Of a stretch of 13,322 nt of DNA, positions 1 through 6,776 are shown in pieces. The notes beneath the pieces were generated by a model. It did no database searches. It saw only the letters and a program-made list of their open reading frames with translations, and was not told where the DNA came from. Source of the DNA: Candidatus Competibacteraceae bacterium (lineage in GTDB: Bacteria > Pseudomonadota > Gammaproteobacteria > Competibacterales > Competibacteraceae). Position 1 is the stretch's first letter, and every line of letters starts with the position of its first letter. A program made the position numbers and the translations under genes. The DNA is taken from assembly GCA_007120095.1 (NCBI GenBank), contig SKOM01000223.1, forward strand, positions 1-13,322, written 5' to 3'.

Positions 1-176
1 ACCAGGTAAAACCCGTAGTGGGGCGCAGCAAACAGCCCGTTCACCCCGGCACGGCTGGCATTCTCGTCCATGACATACCCTTCGGTCTCCCACGCCATGG
101 CTCGGTTGAAACCGGCAATGGCCTCGGCATCCTCACGAATGGCGCGGCGAATACGCACTGCCTTAGGGTCATTCAT
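1..176 (-). CDS. GNAT family N-acetyltransferase, N-terminal part (cut by window edge)
   Basis: Reading the minus strand from an ATG at 176 gives 58 residues beginning MNDPKAVRIRRAIREDAEAI, followed by a segment with FNRAMAWETEG and ending in HYGFYLV at the window edge. The opening IRRAIREDAEAI pattern (beta-1 strand followed by alpha-1) and the FNRAMAWETEG helix are typical of the N-terminus of GNAT acyltransferases, which transfer an acetyl group from acetyl-CoA to an amine. The acetyl-CoA binding motif A lies beyond the window, so the substrate cannot be inferred. The start overlaps the last 8 bases of aroC (sequence ATGAATGA), which suggests translational coupling and a shared transcript. 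Family call is good; specific function unknown. Confidence 0.72.
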   Translation of the reverse strand, partial: MNDPKAVRIRRAIREDAEAIAGFNRAMAWETEGYVMDENASRAGVNGLFAAPHYGFYL

Positions 177-1275
177 CAGATGTTTGAGCAGGCAGTGGCT
201 GGAGTGCAATCTGCACATCAGCGTTCTGGGCACGATGGCGGAGGCAATGATCCATGAGCACCAGCGCCAGCATCGCCTCGGCAATCGGTGTGGCCCGAAT
301 ACCGACACAGGGGTCATGGCGACCAGTGGTGACAATCTCAGCCGGTTCGCCCTGGAGATCGACAGTACGCCCTGGCACCTGGATGCTGGACGTGGGTTTG
401 AGAGTAATATGGGCGACGATGTCCTGGCCAGTGGAAATCCCGCCCAGCACCCCGCCGGAGTTATTCGAGGTGAAGCCTTGGGGCGTCAGCTCGTCACGGT
501 GTTGAGTGCCACGCTGAGCTGCACACTCCACCCCAGCGCCGATTTCCACGGCTTTGACGGCATTAATGCTCATCAGCGCATGGGCGAGATCGGCGTCCAG
601 ACGGTCAAAGACCGGCTCGCCCCAACCCGGTGGCGCTCCGCTGGCCACCACCGACACTTTAGCGCCTACCGAATCCAAATCGCGGCGTAATTGAATCATA
701 TAGTCCTCCAAAGCGGGGACTAAATCGGGATCGGGACAAAAAAACGCATTGGTTTCGATCGTATCCCAGTCGAACCGCACCGGGCGTAACGGCCCGAGCT
801 GTGCCAGATAACCACGAATCACCACGCCATAACGCTGCTGCAGGTATTTTTTGGCAATCGCCCCTGCGGCCACCCGCAGTGCGGTTTCTCGGGCCGAACT
901 GCGTCCGCCGCCGCGAGGATCACGCCGCCCGTATTTCATGTGGTAGGTGTAGTCGGCATGGCCAGGACGGAATTTATCGATAATTTTGCCGTAATCCCGC
1001 GAGCGTTGATCGACGTTGTCAATCAGCAGACCGATGGGCGTACCGGTGGTGACGCCCTCGAATACGCCGGAGAGAATCCGCACTTGATCAGGTTCGCGCC
1101 GCTGAGTGGTATGGCGGCTGGTGCCGGGGCGACGGCGATCAAGATCGTGCTGTAAGTCAGCCTCGCACAGGGCTAGACCGGGCGGACAACCGTCAACCAC
1201 CGCGCCTAGGGCCGGGCCATGACTCTCGCCAAAACTGGTGACGGTGAATAATTTGCCAAAGGTATTACCGGACAT
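169..1275 (-). CDS. aroC: Chorismate synthase
   Basis: The gene encodes 368 residues, the usual length for the family. Chorismate synthase converts 5-enolpyruvylshikimate-3-phosphate to chorismate using reduced FMN, the last step of the shikimate pathway in the cytoplasm. Visible family signatures are the N-terminal SFGESHG (residues 14-20, with the conserved active-site histidine at 19), RRRPGTSR around 47-54, the RGGGRSSARET block at 121-131, NNSGGVLGGIS at 271-281, and the GRHDPC block at 318-323. The start MSGNTFGKLFTVTSFGESHG fits homologues well although no good Shine-Dalgarno precedes the ATG at 1275. A GNAT acetyltransferase gene starts inside its last codons. It is divergent from the thioesterase gene across an 83-bp gap. 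Confidence 0.98.
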   Translation of the reverse strand: MSGNTFGKLFTVTSFGESHGPALGAVVDGCPPGLALCEADLQHDLDRRRPGTSRHTTQRREPDQVRILSGVFEGVTTGTPIGLLIDNVDQRSRDYGKIIDKFRPGHADYTYHMKYGRRDPRGGGRSSARETALRVAAGAIAKKYLQQRYGVVIRGYLAQLGPLRPVRFDWDTIETNAFFCPDPDLVPALEDYMIQLRRDLDSVGAKVSVVASGAPPGWGEPVFDRLDADLAHALMSINAVKAVEIGAGVECAAQRGTQHRDELTPQGFTSNNSGGVLGGISTGQDIVAHITLKPTSSIQVPGRTVDLQGEPAEIVTTGRHDPCVGIRATPIAEAMLALVLMDHCLRHRAQNADVQIALQPLPAQTSDE

Positions 1276-1300
1276 AAATCGTTCGAGTGTGATGAAAACC

Positions 1301-1313
1301 GCTATTGTATACT
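1301..1313. promoter_or_regulatory. Possible -10 region(s) in the divergent aroC/thioesterase gap
   Basis: The 83-bp gap 1276-1358 holds one AT-rich element. On the plus strand TATACT (1308-1313) matches five of six bases of a sigma-70 -10 box; on the minus strand TACAAT (1309-1304) also matches five of six. The two overlap around the palindrome GTATAC, so the same spot could serve both genes. No convincing -35 box lies at the right distance for either, so this is a weak call based on hexamer match and position only. Confidence 0.3.
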
Positions 1314-1358
1314 GATCTGGTAATCACATTGAGCTTGGATTGAACTGAACCCTACACC

Positions 1359-1790
1359 ATGCACCGCGATGATTTCCGCCATTGCCTGACCCTACCGGTA
1401 CGCTGGGGCGATATGGATGCCCTGGGGCATGTGAATAATGTGGAATATTTCCGTTATTTAGAATCGGGGCGCGTGGCTTATCTGCACACTCTGCTACCGG
1501 CTGAATTACCCCCCCATCAATTAATGGTGCTGGCCGACATCCGCTGTCAGTTTCTCCAGCAAATCACCTACCCCGCTATGCTGGAGGTTGTGACCCGCAT
1601 TGAGCGCATCAGCCGTCGTAGCCTGCACTGCCAGGCGGCCATTTACCCGCAAGGCCAGAGCCAGCCCGCCGCCACCTCGGTAGGTATCATGGTCTGGTTT
1701 GATTTCCAAGCGCAGCGCAGTGTGACGCTGCCCGAGGCACTGCGAACGGCGATTATCGACTATGAGCGCATACCCCCCCATATCGCTTAA
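1359..1790 (+). CDS. Hot-dog fold acyl-CoA thioesterase (4HBT / YbgC-FadM type)
   Basis: The 143-residue product has the hallmark of the 4-hydroxybenzoyl-CoA thioesterase group near the N-terminus: RWGDMDALGHVNNVEYFRYL at 15-34, followed by ESGR at 35-38. Asp20 sits at the position of the catalytic acid and GHVNN forms the CoA-side turn. Length matches single-domain members that act as homotetramers in the cytoplasm. These enzymes hydrolyse acyl-CoA thioesters; the acyl chain cannot be deduced. It is not beside tol-pal genes, so a YbgC role at the envelope is not supported by context. There is no clear Shine-Dalgarno. Its TAA stop overlaps the stop of the convergent ABC gene. The gene carries two C7 runs (1509-1515 and 1773-1779). 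Confidence 0.88.
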   Translation: MHRDDFRHCLTLPVRWGDMDALGHVNNVEYFRYLESGRVAYLHTLLPAELPPHQLMVLADIRCQFLQQITYPAMLEVVTRIERISRRSLHCQAAIYPQGQSQPAATSVGIMVWFDFQAQRSVTLPEALRTAIIDYERIPPHIA

Positions 1791-1799
1791 ACGCTTAAA
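1784..1799. repeat. Tandem 8-bp direct repeat over convergent stop codons
   Basis: CGCTTAAA occurs twice back to back (1784-1791 and 1792-1799). The TTAA inside the first copy (1787-1790) provides the TAA stop of the thioesterase on the plus strand (1788-1790) and the TAA stop of the ABC transporter on the minus strand (1789-1787). There is therefore no intergenic space between the two convergent genes. Confidence 0.9.
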
Positions 1800-3550
1800 C
1801 CGCGCTCGTCCTGTAATTGCAGTGACGCCAGATGATTGTATAACTCACAGGTTTGCAGCAATTCCTCATGGCGACCGGCGGCCACTAAGCGTCCCCGATC
1901 CAATACCAGAATCCGGTCGGCGGCAATTACCGTAGCCAAGCGATGGGCAATAACCAAACTGGTGCGCCCCAGCATCAGCCGCTCCAGCGCCTGTTGCACC
2001 GCCTGTTCGCTGGCCGCATCTAGGGCACTGGTGGCTTCATCCAATAACAGCACGACGGGGTCACGCAAAATAGCCCGGGCAATGGCAATACGCTGCCGTT
2101 GCCCACCGGATAATTGAATCCCGCCAGGCCCCAGAAAGGTCTCCATACCCTGCGGCAGGGCCTGGATAAATTCCCAAGCCTGTGCATCACGAGCGGCCGA
2201 ATACACAGCCTCATCGTCGGCATCGGGTCGGCCATAGCGGATATTATCGGCGGCAGTGCCTGTGAACAACACCGGTTCCTGGGCGACCAAACCGAGATGA
2301 CGGCGCAGCTCCGCCGGATCGAGCTGGCGCAAATCCATGCCATCGAGACGCACACTGCCGTGCAACGGATCGTGGAACCGCAGCAATAACTGCAACACCG
2401 TGCTTTTGCCCGCCCCAGAAGGCCCCACCAGCGCCACGCGCTCGCCCGGCGCAATCTGCAGATCCAATTCACTCAATGCGGGGGCATCCAGCCGTGCCGG
2501 ATAGGCAAAACTGACGTTATCGAACTGGATGGCACCGCGCACTGGTTGGGGCAAGCTCTGGGGTTGGGCAGGAGCCGTGATGTGCGGTTGCGCACGGAGC
2601 AGCTCTAATAAACGCTCCGTGGCCCCCACACCGCGCAGCACATCGCCGGCCACTTCCGACAGCGCAGCCACGGCACCGGCCGCCAACACCGCATAGAAGA
2701 CAAACGCTGATAATTCCCCAGCACTCATGGAACCGACCAATACCGCATGACCGCCTTGCCAGAGAATTACGCCCACTGCAGCAAAGACTAGAAACAGGGC
2801 CACACCTGCCAGCCAGGCACGCTGGCGAGTACGGGCGATGGCTGAGGCGAAGGCGTCCTCAACCCGCTGGGAATAATCGCGCCGATCGGCGGCTTCATGC
2901 CCGAAAGCCTGCACTGTACGAATGGCGTGCAGAGCTTCACCAGCATAGCTACCGAGTTCGGCCACCCGATCTTGGCTGACCCGCGATAAGCGCCGTACTC
3001 GCCGCCCAAAAGCGACAATCGGAATAAGCGTTAATGGAATGCCCAATACCACTAATCCGGCTAACCAGGGGTTGGTGATAAACAGCAATACCAGCGCCCC
3101 CAACAGGGTCAGCAGGCTGCGCAGGGCGATCGACATCGACGAGCCGAACAGATTTTGCAACACCGTAGTATCTGCCGTCAGGCGCGATTGAATCTCCCCC
3201 GCACCGTTGCGCTCGAAAAACGCCGGTTCCAAGGTCAGCAAATGGGCGAATACCGCGACTCTCAAATCCGCCGCCAGACGCTCCCCAATCCAGCTCACCC
3301 AGTAATAACGCAGGGCAGCAGCCACCGCCAGCACCGCCACCACCACCATGGTACCCAGTAGTGCCTGGTTAAGGAATTCAGTCTCACCGGCGGCAAAGCC
3401 TTGATCCACCACCAGGCGTAACCCCTGACCGAGAAGCAGCAAACCGGCGGCGGCGATAATCAACGCGGAGCCAGCCGCCATGAGATGCCAACGATAAGGC
3501 AGCAAGTAGCGGAGCAAGGGCAATAAAACACGCGGGTCACGGGAAGTCAT
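1787..3550 (-). CDS. ABC-B family exporter with fused membrane and ATPase domains (MsbA-related)
   Basis: A half-transporter of 587 residues from the ATG at 3550 (594 from a GTG at 3571). The N-terminal half is an exporter membrane domain with about six hydrophobic segments near residues 22-43, 64-81, 141-160, 162-183, 246-265 and 279-298. The C-terminal ATPase is complete: Walker A GPSGAGKST (376-384), Q-loop Gln424 in VAQEPVLF, signature LSGGQRQR (480-487), Walker B VVLLLDE (499-505), D-loop SALD (508-511) and switch His536. It should work as a homodimer in the inner membrane, exporting a hydrophobic substrate; similarity to MsbA and LmrA types suggests lipid or drug, but the substrate is not determined. 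It lacks lpxK beside it, so I do not call it msbA. I prefer ATG 3550 because family members begin just before a segment like LLPLLRYLLPYR; the GTG has its purine-rich stretch directly abutting it. Confidence 0.93.
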   Translation of the reverse strand: MTSRDPRVLLPLLRYLLPYRWHLMAAGSALIIAAAGLLLLGQGLRLVVDQGFAAGETEFLNQALLGTMVVVAVLAVAAALRYYWVSWIGERLAADLRVAVFAHLLTLEPAFFERNGAGEIQSRLTADTTVLQNLFGSSMSIALRSLLTLLGALVLLFITNPWLAGLVVLGIPLTLIPIVAFGRRVRRLSRVSQDRVAELGSYAGEALHAIRTVQAFGHEAADRRDYSQRVEDAFASAIARTRQRAWLAGVALFLVFAAVGVILWQGGHAVLVGSMSAGELSAFVFYAVLAAGAVAALSEVAGDVLRGVGATERLLELLRAQPHITAPAQPQSLPQPVRGAIQFDNVSFAYPARLDAPALSELDLQIAPGERVALVGPSGAGKSTVLQLLLRFHDPLHGSVRLDGMDLRQLDPAELRRHLGLVAQEPVLFTGTAADNIRYGRPDADDEAVYSAARDAQAWEFIQALPQGMETFLGPGGIQLSGGQRQRIAIARAILRDPVVLLLDEATSALDAASEQAVQQALERLMLGRTSLVIAHRLATVIAADRILVLDRGRLVAAGRHEELLQTCELYNHLASLQLQDERGLSV

Positions 3551-3602
3551 CAATTTGTGCGGGAATCCCACCCTTCAGGGCAAGCATGACAAACGCTATC
3601 GT

Positions 3603-3614
3603 ATCGTGCACGAT
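3603..3614. promoter_or_regulatory. Perfect 12-bp palindrome upstream of the ABC gene
   Basis: ATCGTGCACGAT is a perfect inverted repeat lying about 50 bp upstream of the ATG start of the ABC exporter and downstream of a possible promoter. Its place and symmetry fit a dimeric repressor operator, but I do not recognise a known regulator site. Chance occurrence is possible. Confidence 0.25.
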
Positions 3615-3661
3615 CAGGCCGTCCTATCCCGATCCTCCGTTCATTTAAGTTGAGGTTGAAA

Positions 3662-3691
3662 AGAATAGCCGTAGCTGTCCCCGCGTTGCAA
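3662..3691 (-). promoter_or_regulatory. Possible sigma-70 promoter for the ABC exporter
   Basis: On the minus strand TTGCAA (3691-3686, four of six matches to the -35 consensus) is separated by 18 bp from TATTCT (3667-3662, four of six matches to the -10). It lies in the 181-bp gap between the methyltransferase and the ABC gene and would give a leader of roughly 100 bases that includes the 3603-3614 palindrome. Weak prediction by eye. Confidence 0.3.
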
Positions 3692-3731
3692 CCGGCGTTC
3701 ATTGACCTCAGTCGGCAGATCAAGTGTGCCC

Positions 3732-4385
3732 TCACATCGCTCTGAATATCACCACATCCTTGCCCATTAGTTCCATTTCCGCCAGCCAGCGCGCCGCCAG
3801 CCAACGGAAGGTTTGGTCGGCAAAAAACAGCACATGCGTCGGGTCACGCCGGTAGTGCCAGCGGTCGAACGCGGCCTTCTCGGGCAGGCGTCGAGTCATA
3901 ATGCCAAACCAGCCACCCGATTTGAGGCAACGCCACAGGCGATCCAGTTCCTCACTGGGACGATGCAGATGTTCCAGCACCTCGGTGGCCGTGATGAAAT
4001 CGTACTGGCGCTCAAGGGCGCTCGGGTTGGGGCGGAAAAATACATCATGCAGCGCCACGCGATGGCCAGCCTCTTCGAGCATGGTGGCCAGTGCCGGGCC
4101 GGGGCCGCAGCCGAAGTCAAGTCCTTCGCTATGCGGTGGCAGGCGGTTGAGCAGCGGTGTCGCCAGACGAGCGAGAAAAGCGCGATAGGCCGGATCATCC
4201 ACCTGGTTGTTGTGCAGATCATAGTGAGCGCGCTCGGCCTGGACGTCTGGCCACTTGGCCGGCTCAACATGCACCAGCTCACATTGGCGGCATTGCAGGT
4301 AATCCCGCCAATAATCCTTGAAATACAGTGTCGTCTGCTCGCCGCACAGTGGACAGGCCGCGTTGTTAGTCAGAATGGTAGGCAC
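3732..4385 (-). CDS. Zinc-ribbon class I SAM-dependent methyltransferase
   Basis: From a GTG at 4385 the product has 217 residues; the frame stays open to a TTG at 4424 (230 residues). The N-terminus carries a Cys4 zinc-ribbon pattern: CPLCG (Cys11, Cys14) and CRQC (Cys32, Cys35). It is followed by a Rossmann methyltransferase domain with motif I LDFGCGPGP (89-97), an acidic residue after strand 2 (Asp114), TEVLEH (134-139) and HYRRDPTHVLFF (177-188), a block common in Methyltransf_11/23-type proteins. Many such proteins methylate small molecules or sugar-linked groups; the substrate here is unknown. I favour the GTG because homologues usually place the first Cys pair within about ten residues of the start, but neither candidate has a Shine-Dalgarno. 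The gene is divergent from mtaB. Confidence 0.85.
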   Translation of the reverse strand: MPTILTNNAACPLCGEQTTLYFKDYWRDYLQCRQCELVHVEPAKWPDVQAERAHYDLHNNQVDDPAYRAFLARLATPLLNRLPPHSEGLDFGCGPGPALATMLEEAGHRVALHDVFFRPNPSALERQYDFITATEVLEHLHRPSEELDRLWRCLKSGGWFGIMTRRLPEKAAFDRWHYRRDPTHVLFFADQTFRWLAARWLAEMELMGKDVVIFRAM

Positions 4386-4459
4386 ACCGGTCTGAATGAG
4401 ACAGACAGCCTTGCGCCTGCACAAAAACCCATCGGAGACTGCTAAGATGTAACGTTTGG

Positions 4460-4489
4460 TTCACACTCCCTACCCTGATCAAATAACAT
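4460..4489 (+). promoter_or_regulatory. Possible promoter immediately upstream of mtaB
   Basis: TTCACA (4460-4465, five of six to -35) is followed after 18 bp by TAACAT (4484-4489, four of six to -10). If real, transcription would begin at or next to the ATG at 4495, giving a leaderless or nearly leaderless message, which agrees with the lack of a Shine-Dalgarno. Hexamers were matched by eye only. Confidence 0.3.
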
Positions 4490-4494
4490 AAGCG

Positions 4495-5781
4495 ATGTCA
4501 GTTTATCTTAAAACCTTGGGCTGCCGCCTTAACGAAGCTGAGCTGGAGCGTTGGGCACAACAGTTTCGCAGCGCCGGATACACGCTGGTAACCGCACCGG
4601 AGCAGGCGGCATTGGTGGTGATTAATACCTGCGCGGTGACCACAGCAGCCGTGCGCAAATCGCGGCAAGCCATCCGCCAACTGGCCCGGCGTAATCCGCA
4701 GGCACGACTCGTGGTCAGTGGTTGCTATGCCACCCTGGAACCCGAGAACGTGGCGGCCGAACTTGGTGTCGATTTAGTGGTAAACAATCAGGATAAAGAC
4801 CAGCTCGTGGAGCGTGTCAGCCGCTTGCTTGAACAACCCGGCACCCCAGTAGCGGCCACCGAACCGGGTAGCGCGGCTCTGTTTGCGCGGGGCCGTTCGC
4901 GGGCGTTTATTAAAGTTCAGGACGGTTGTCGCTACCGCTGCACGTTTTGCATTACCACCGTCGCCCGGGGTGACGAGCGCAGTCGCCCCATCAGCGCGAT
5001 TATCGAAGAAGTGAATCAATACGTAGCAGCGGGCGTTCAGGAAATCGTGCTGACCGGCGTACAACTGGCCGGTTACGGCAATGATCAGGGGAGTGATCTG
5101 GCGGAGTTACTGGCCGCGATTCTGCATCATACCGACATCTCGCGTATCCGTCTCGGCTCGCTTGAACCCTGGGGTTGGCCGCCCCGTTTATTGGACTTAT
5201 TTGCCAACCCCCGCTTGCAACCGCATTTGCACTTGCCCCTGCAAAGCGGTTCGGATCGGATTCTGCGCCGCATGGCCCGACGCTGCTGGCGGGATGATTT
5301 TCTGCACTTGACGCAGCAGGCTCAGGCAGCAATTCCGGAATTGAATATCACCACCGATATCATTGTCGGTTTTCCCGGAGAAAACACCGCCGATTGGCAG
5401 CAGACGCTCGATCTGGTGGAACAGGTGGATTTCGGTCATTTGCATATTTTTCCCTTCTCACCGCGTGCCGGGACACGGGCGGCCGAGCTGCCCGATCCGG
5501 TCGGCGCTGACACCCAGCAGGCGCGGGTAGCGGAGTTACACACCCTCGGTCAGCGCTTAAAGCGCGCCCGCCTCAGCCGTCATATTGGCTGGATCGGGCC
5601 GGTATTATGGGAAACCCAGCAGCGCCACGGCCGGTACTGGGGCTATACGCCAAATTATTTGCGCGTCGCAGTACCTCTACCCGTCAGCGGCATCCGTGAA
5701 ACCCGGCTCAGCGCTCTGGACGCCGACGGCGAGTTCCTCCATGCTGAGCTGACCGATACCACTCCAACGAGGTTAAATTGA
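4495..5781 (+). CDS. mtaB: tRNA (N6-threonylcarbamoyladenosine(37)-C2)-methylthiotransferase MtaB
   Basis: The 428-residue protein is a radical SAM methylthiotransferase. The N-terminal UPF0004 domain supplies three cluster cysteines, Cys10 (TLGCRLNEAE), Cys46 (INTCAVTT) and Cys77 (VSGCYAT). The radical SAM motif is GCRYRCTFC with Cys145, Cys149 and Cys152. HLPLQSGSDRILRRM (246-260) and DIIVGFPGE (288-296) are further family blocks, and a C-terminal TRAM-like region follows. The TLGCRLNEAE opening and INTCAVT favour the MtaB branch (2-methylthio on t6A37 of tRNAs reading ANN codons) over MiaB, whose N-terminus reads TxGCQMN, and over RimO. The ATG at 4495 is two residues before the conserved block, so the start is well fixed although no Shine-Dalgarno is seen. 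It heads a run of plus-strand genes through dxs. Confidence 0.93.
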   Translation: MSVYLKTLGCRLNEAELERWAQQFRSAGYTLVTAPEQAALVVINTCAVTTAAVRKSRQAIRQLARRNPQARLVVSGCYATLEPENVAAELGVDLVVNNQDKDQLVERVSRLLEQPGTPVAATEPGSAALFARGRSRAFIKVQDGCRYRCTFCITTVARGDERSRPISAIIEEVNQYVAAGVQEIVLTGVQLAGYGNDQGSDLAELLAAILHHTDISRIRLGSLEPWGWPPRLLDLFANPRLQPHLHLPLQSGSDRILRRMARRCWRDDFLHLTQQAQAAIPELNITTDIIVGFPGENTADWQQTLDLVEQVDFGHLHIFPFSPRAGTRAAELPDPVGADTQQARVAELHTLGQRLKRARLSRHIGWIGPVLWETQQRHGRYWGYTPNYLRVAVPLPVSGIRETRLSALDADGEFLHAELTDTTPTRLN

Positions 5782-5784
5782 ACC

Positions 5785-6468
5785 ATGCCAGGTTCTGATG
5801 ACCGGATTGTCAGCCAGGTGGGCTGTTTAGACACCGAACGCCTGGTGGCCACTTTGATACCGGCCACCGGCTATCACTGTGAAGTGTGGAAAAGCCTGGG
5901 GGCTTTAATCCACAATCGCCGGCGGCAACGGCTGGAAATCATCATCAAACTGCATTACCAGCCGTGTCGTTTTGAGGAGATTCGCCTGTATGCCCTGCAG
6001 TACCGCAAACTGCGTCAGAGACTCGGTGAAATCGTACCGCAGGCGGAATTCGTCGCCACCGAAGTCAACGGCCAGCCCAGCGTGATTGTGATCGCTGAGG
6101 CGGTATACCCGTGGTTTAATCTCGCCAACCCGGCCAACGAAGAAGAAACCATAGAGTTGTTATGCCGCAACCCGCGCGCGCGTGATCAGCTTGATCTCTT
6201 TCTTAGTGCCGCACGGCATTGGTATGATGCCGAAGATGCCCGTCGAGTCATCGATCTTTACGGCCTGGATAACCTGGTCTTGGACAAGAAAACCCGCGAA
6301 TTGCGCTATGTAGACAGCTTCGAAGTGTTCTTTAACGAGGATCTGCTCGATTTACTCCCTGATCCAGATGCCGGCTTAATTGAACGCATCACGCTGTCAC
6401 TGCGCCGCCTCGAGTACTTGAACTATGTACTGGCAGAAATCGATAAAAGAAGGCGGCGTAACCACTAA
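5785..6468 (+). CDS. Unrecognised protein with protein-kinase-like features
   Basis: The 227-residue product begins 3 bp after the mtaB stop, with GAGG about 12 bases upstream of the ATG. I do not recognise a named family. Its layout resembles a small or degenerate protein-kinase-like fold: a strand ending in Lys (LEIIIKLHYQP, Lys55), a helix with Glu64/Glu65 (RFEEIRLYALQYRKLR), a hydrophobic strand with a hinge-like end (SVIVIAEAVYPW, 99-110), then GLDNLVLD (Asn163) and RYVDSFEVFF (Asp177), spaced like the catalytic-loop Asn and the DFG Asp. A canonical HRD and a glycine-rich loop are not apparent. It has no signal peptide or membrane segment and ends in the basic tail DKRRRRNH. E. coli YrbL is a loosely similar known layout. 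The fold call is inference; that it is a real gene is well supported by spacing and operon position. Confidence 0.85.
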   Translation: MPGSDDRIVSQVGCLDTERLVATLIPATGYHCEVWKSLGALIHNRRRQRLEIIIKLHYQPCRFEEIRLYALQYRKLRQRLGEIVPQAEFVATEVNGQPSVIVIAEAVYPWFNLANPANEEETIELLCRNPRARDQLDLFLSAARHWYDAEDARRVIDLYGLDNLVLDKKTRELRYVDSFEVFFNEDLLDLLPDPDAGLIERITLSLRRLEYLNYVLAEIDKRRRRNH

Positions 6469-6537
6469 ATGTCGCCCACATTGTTGACCGCAAACCGGCT
6501 GAACGCTAACGTAAACGCTCTACAGCGGAGACCAATG

Positions 6538-6768
6538 ATGGCGAAAACGCACAGCATGCCCCCAGACTTCGAACAATCCCTGCAAGCACTCGCGGTTCTG
6601 GTCGAAGCCCTGGAAAGCGACACGCTCAGCCTGGAGCAAGCGCTGGAACAATTTGAACATGGCATTCAACTGGTGCGTCATTGTCAAGCCGTTCTGGGTG
6701 ATGCTGAGCAAAGGGTCGAGCAGGTATTGGCAGACGGCACGCTGCAAGACGTGTCGCTTGAGGACTGA
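6538..6768 (+). CDS. xseB: Exodeoxyribonuclease VII small subunit
   Basis: From ATG 6538 the protein has 76 residues and shows the XseB pattern: DFEQSLQALAVLVEALESDT, then LSLEQALEQFEHGIQLVRHC and a short helix LGDAEQRVEQVL. XseB helices bundle along the large subunit XseA in the nuclease that trims single-stranded DNA from both ends. xseA is not in the window, which is normal. The frame is open back to an ATG at 6469, directly after the previous stop, but GGAG at 6527-6530 sits 7 bases before ATG 6538 (4 before ATG 6535), and XseB proteins are usually about 80 residues, so the shorter form is chosen. Followed by ispA after 8 bp. Confidence 0.93.
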   Translation: MAKTHSMPPDFEQSLQALAVLVEALESDTLSLEQALEQFEHGIQLVRHCQAVLGDAEQRVEQVLADGTLQDVSLED

Positions 6769-6776
6769 TTGATCTA

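Noticed and set aside
70..690. 206-codon open frame on the plus strand opposite aroC
   Set aside because: It lies wholly antisense to the GNAT start and a fully convincing aroC; composition follows the complement of conserved aroC codons and its product shows no recognisable domain.
2020..2472. 150-codon minus-strand frame inside the ABC ATPase domain
   Set aside because: Same strand but out of frame with the intact Walker A/signature/Walker B reading; product is Trp/Cys/Arg-rich and featureless.
3813..4445. 210-codon open frame on the plus strand opposite the methyltransferase
   Set aside because: Antisense to a gene with clear zinc-ribbon and SAM motifs; no domain, no ribosome-binding site.
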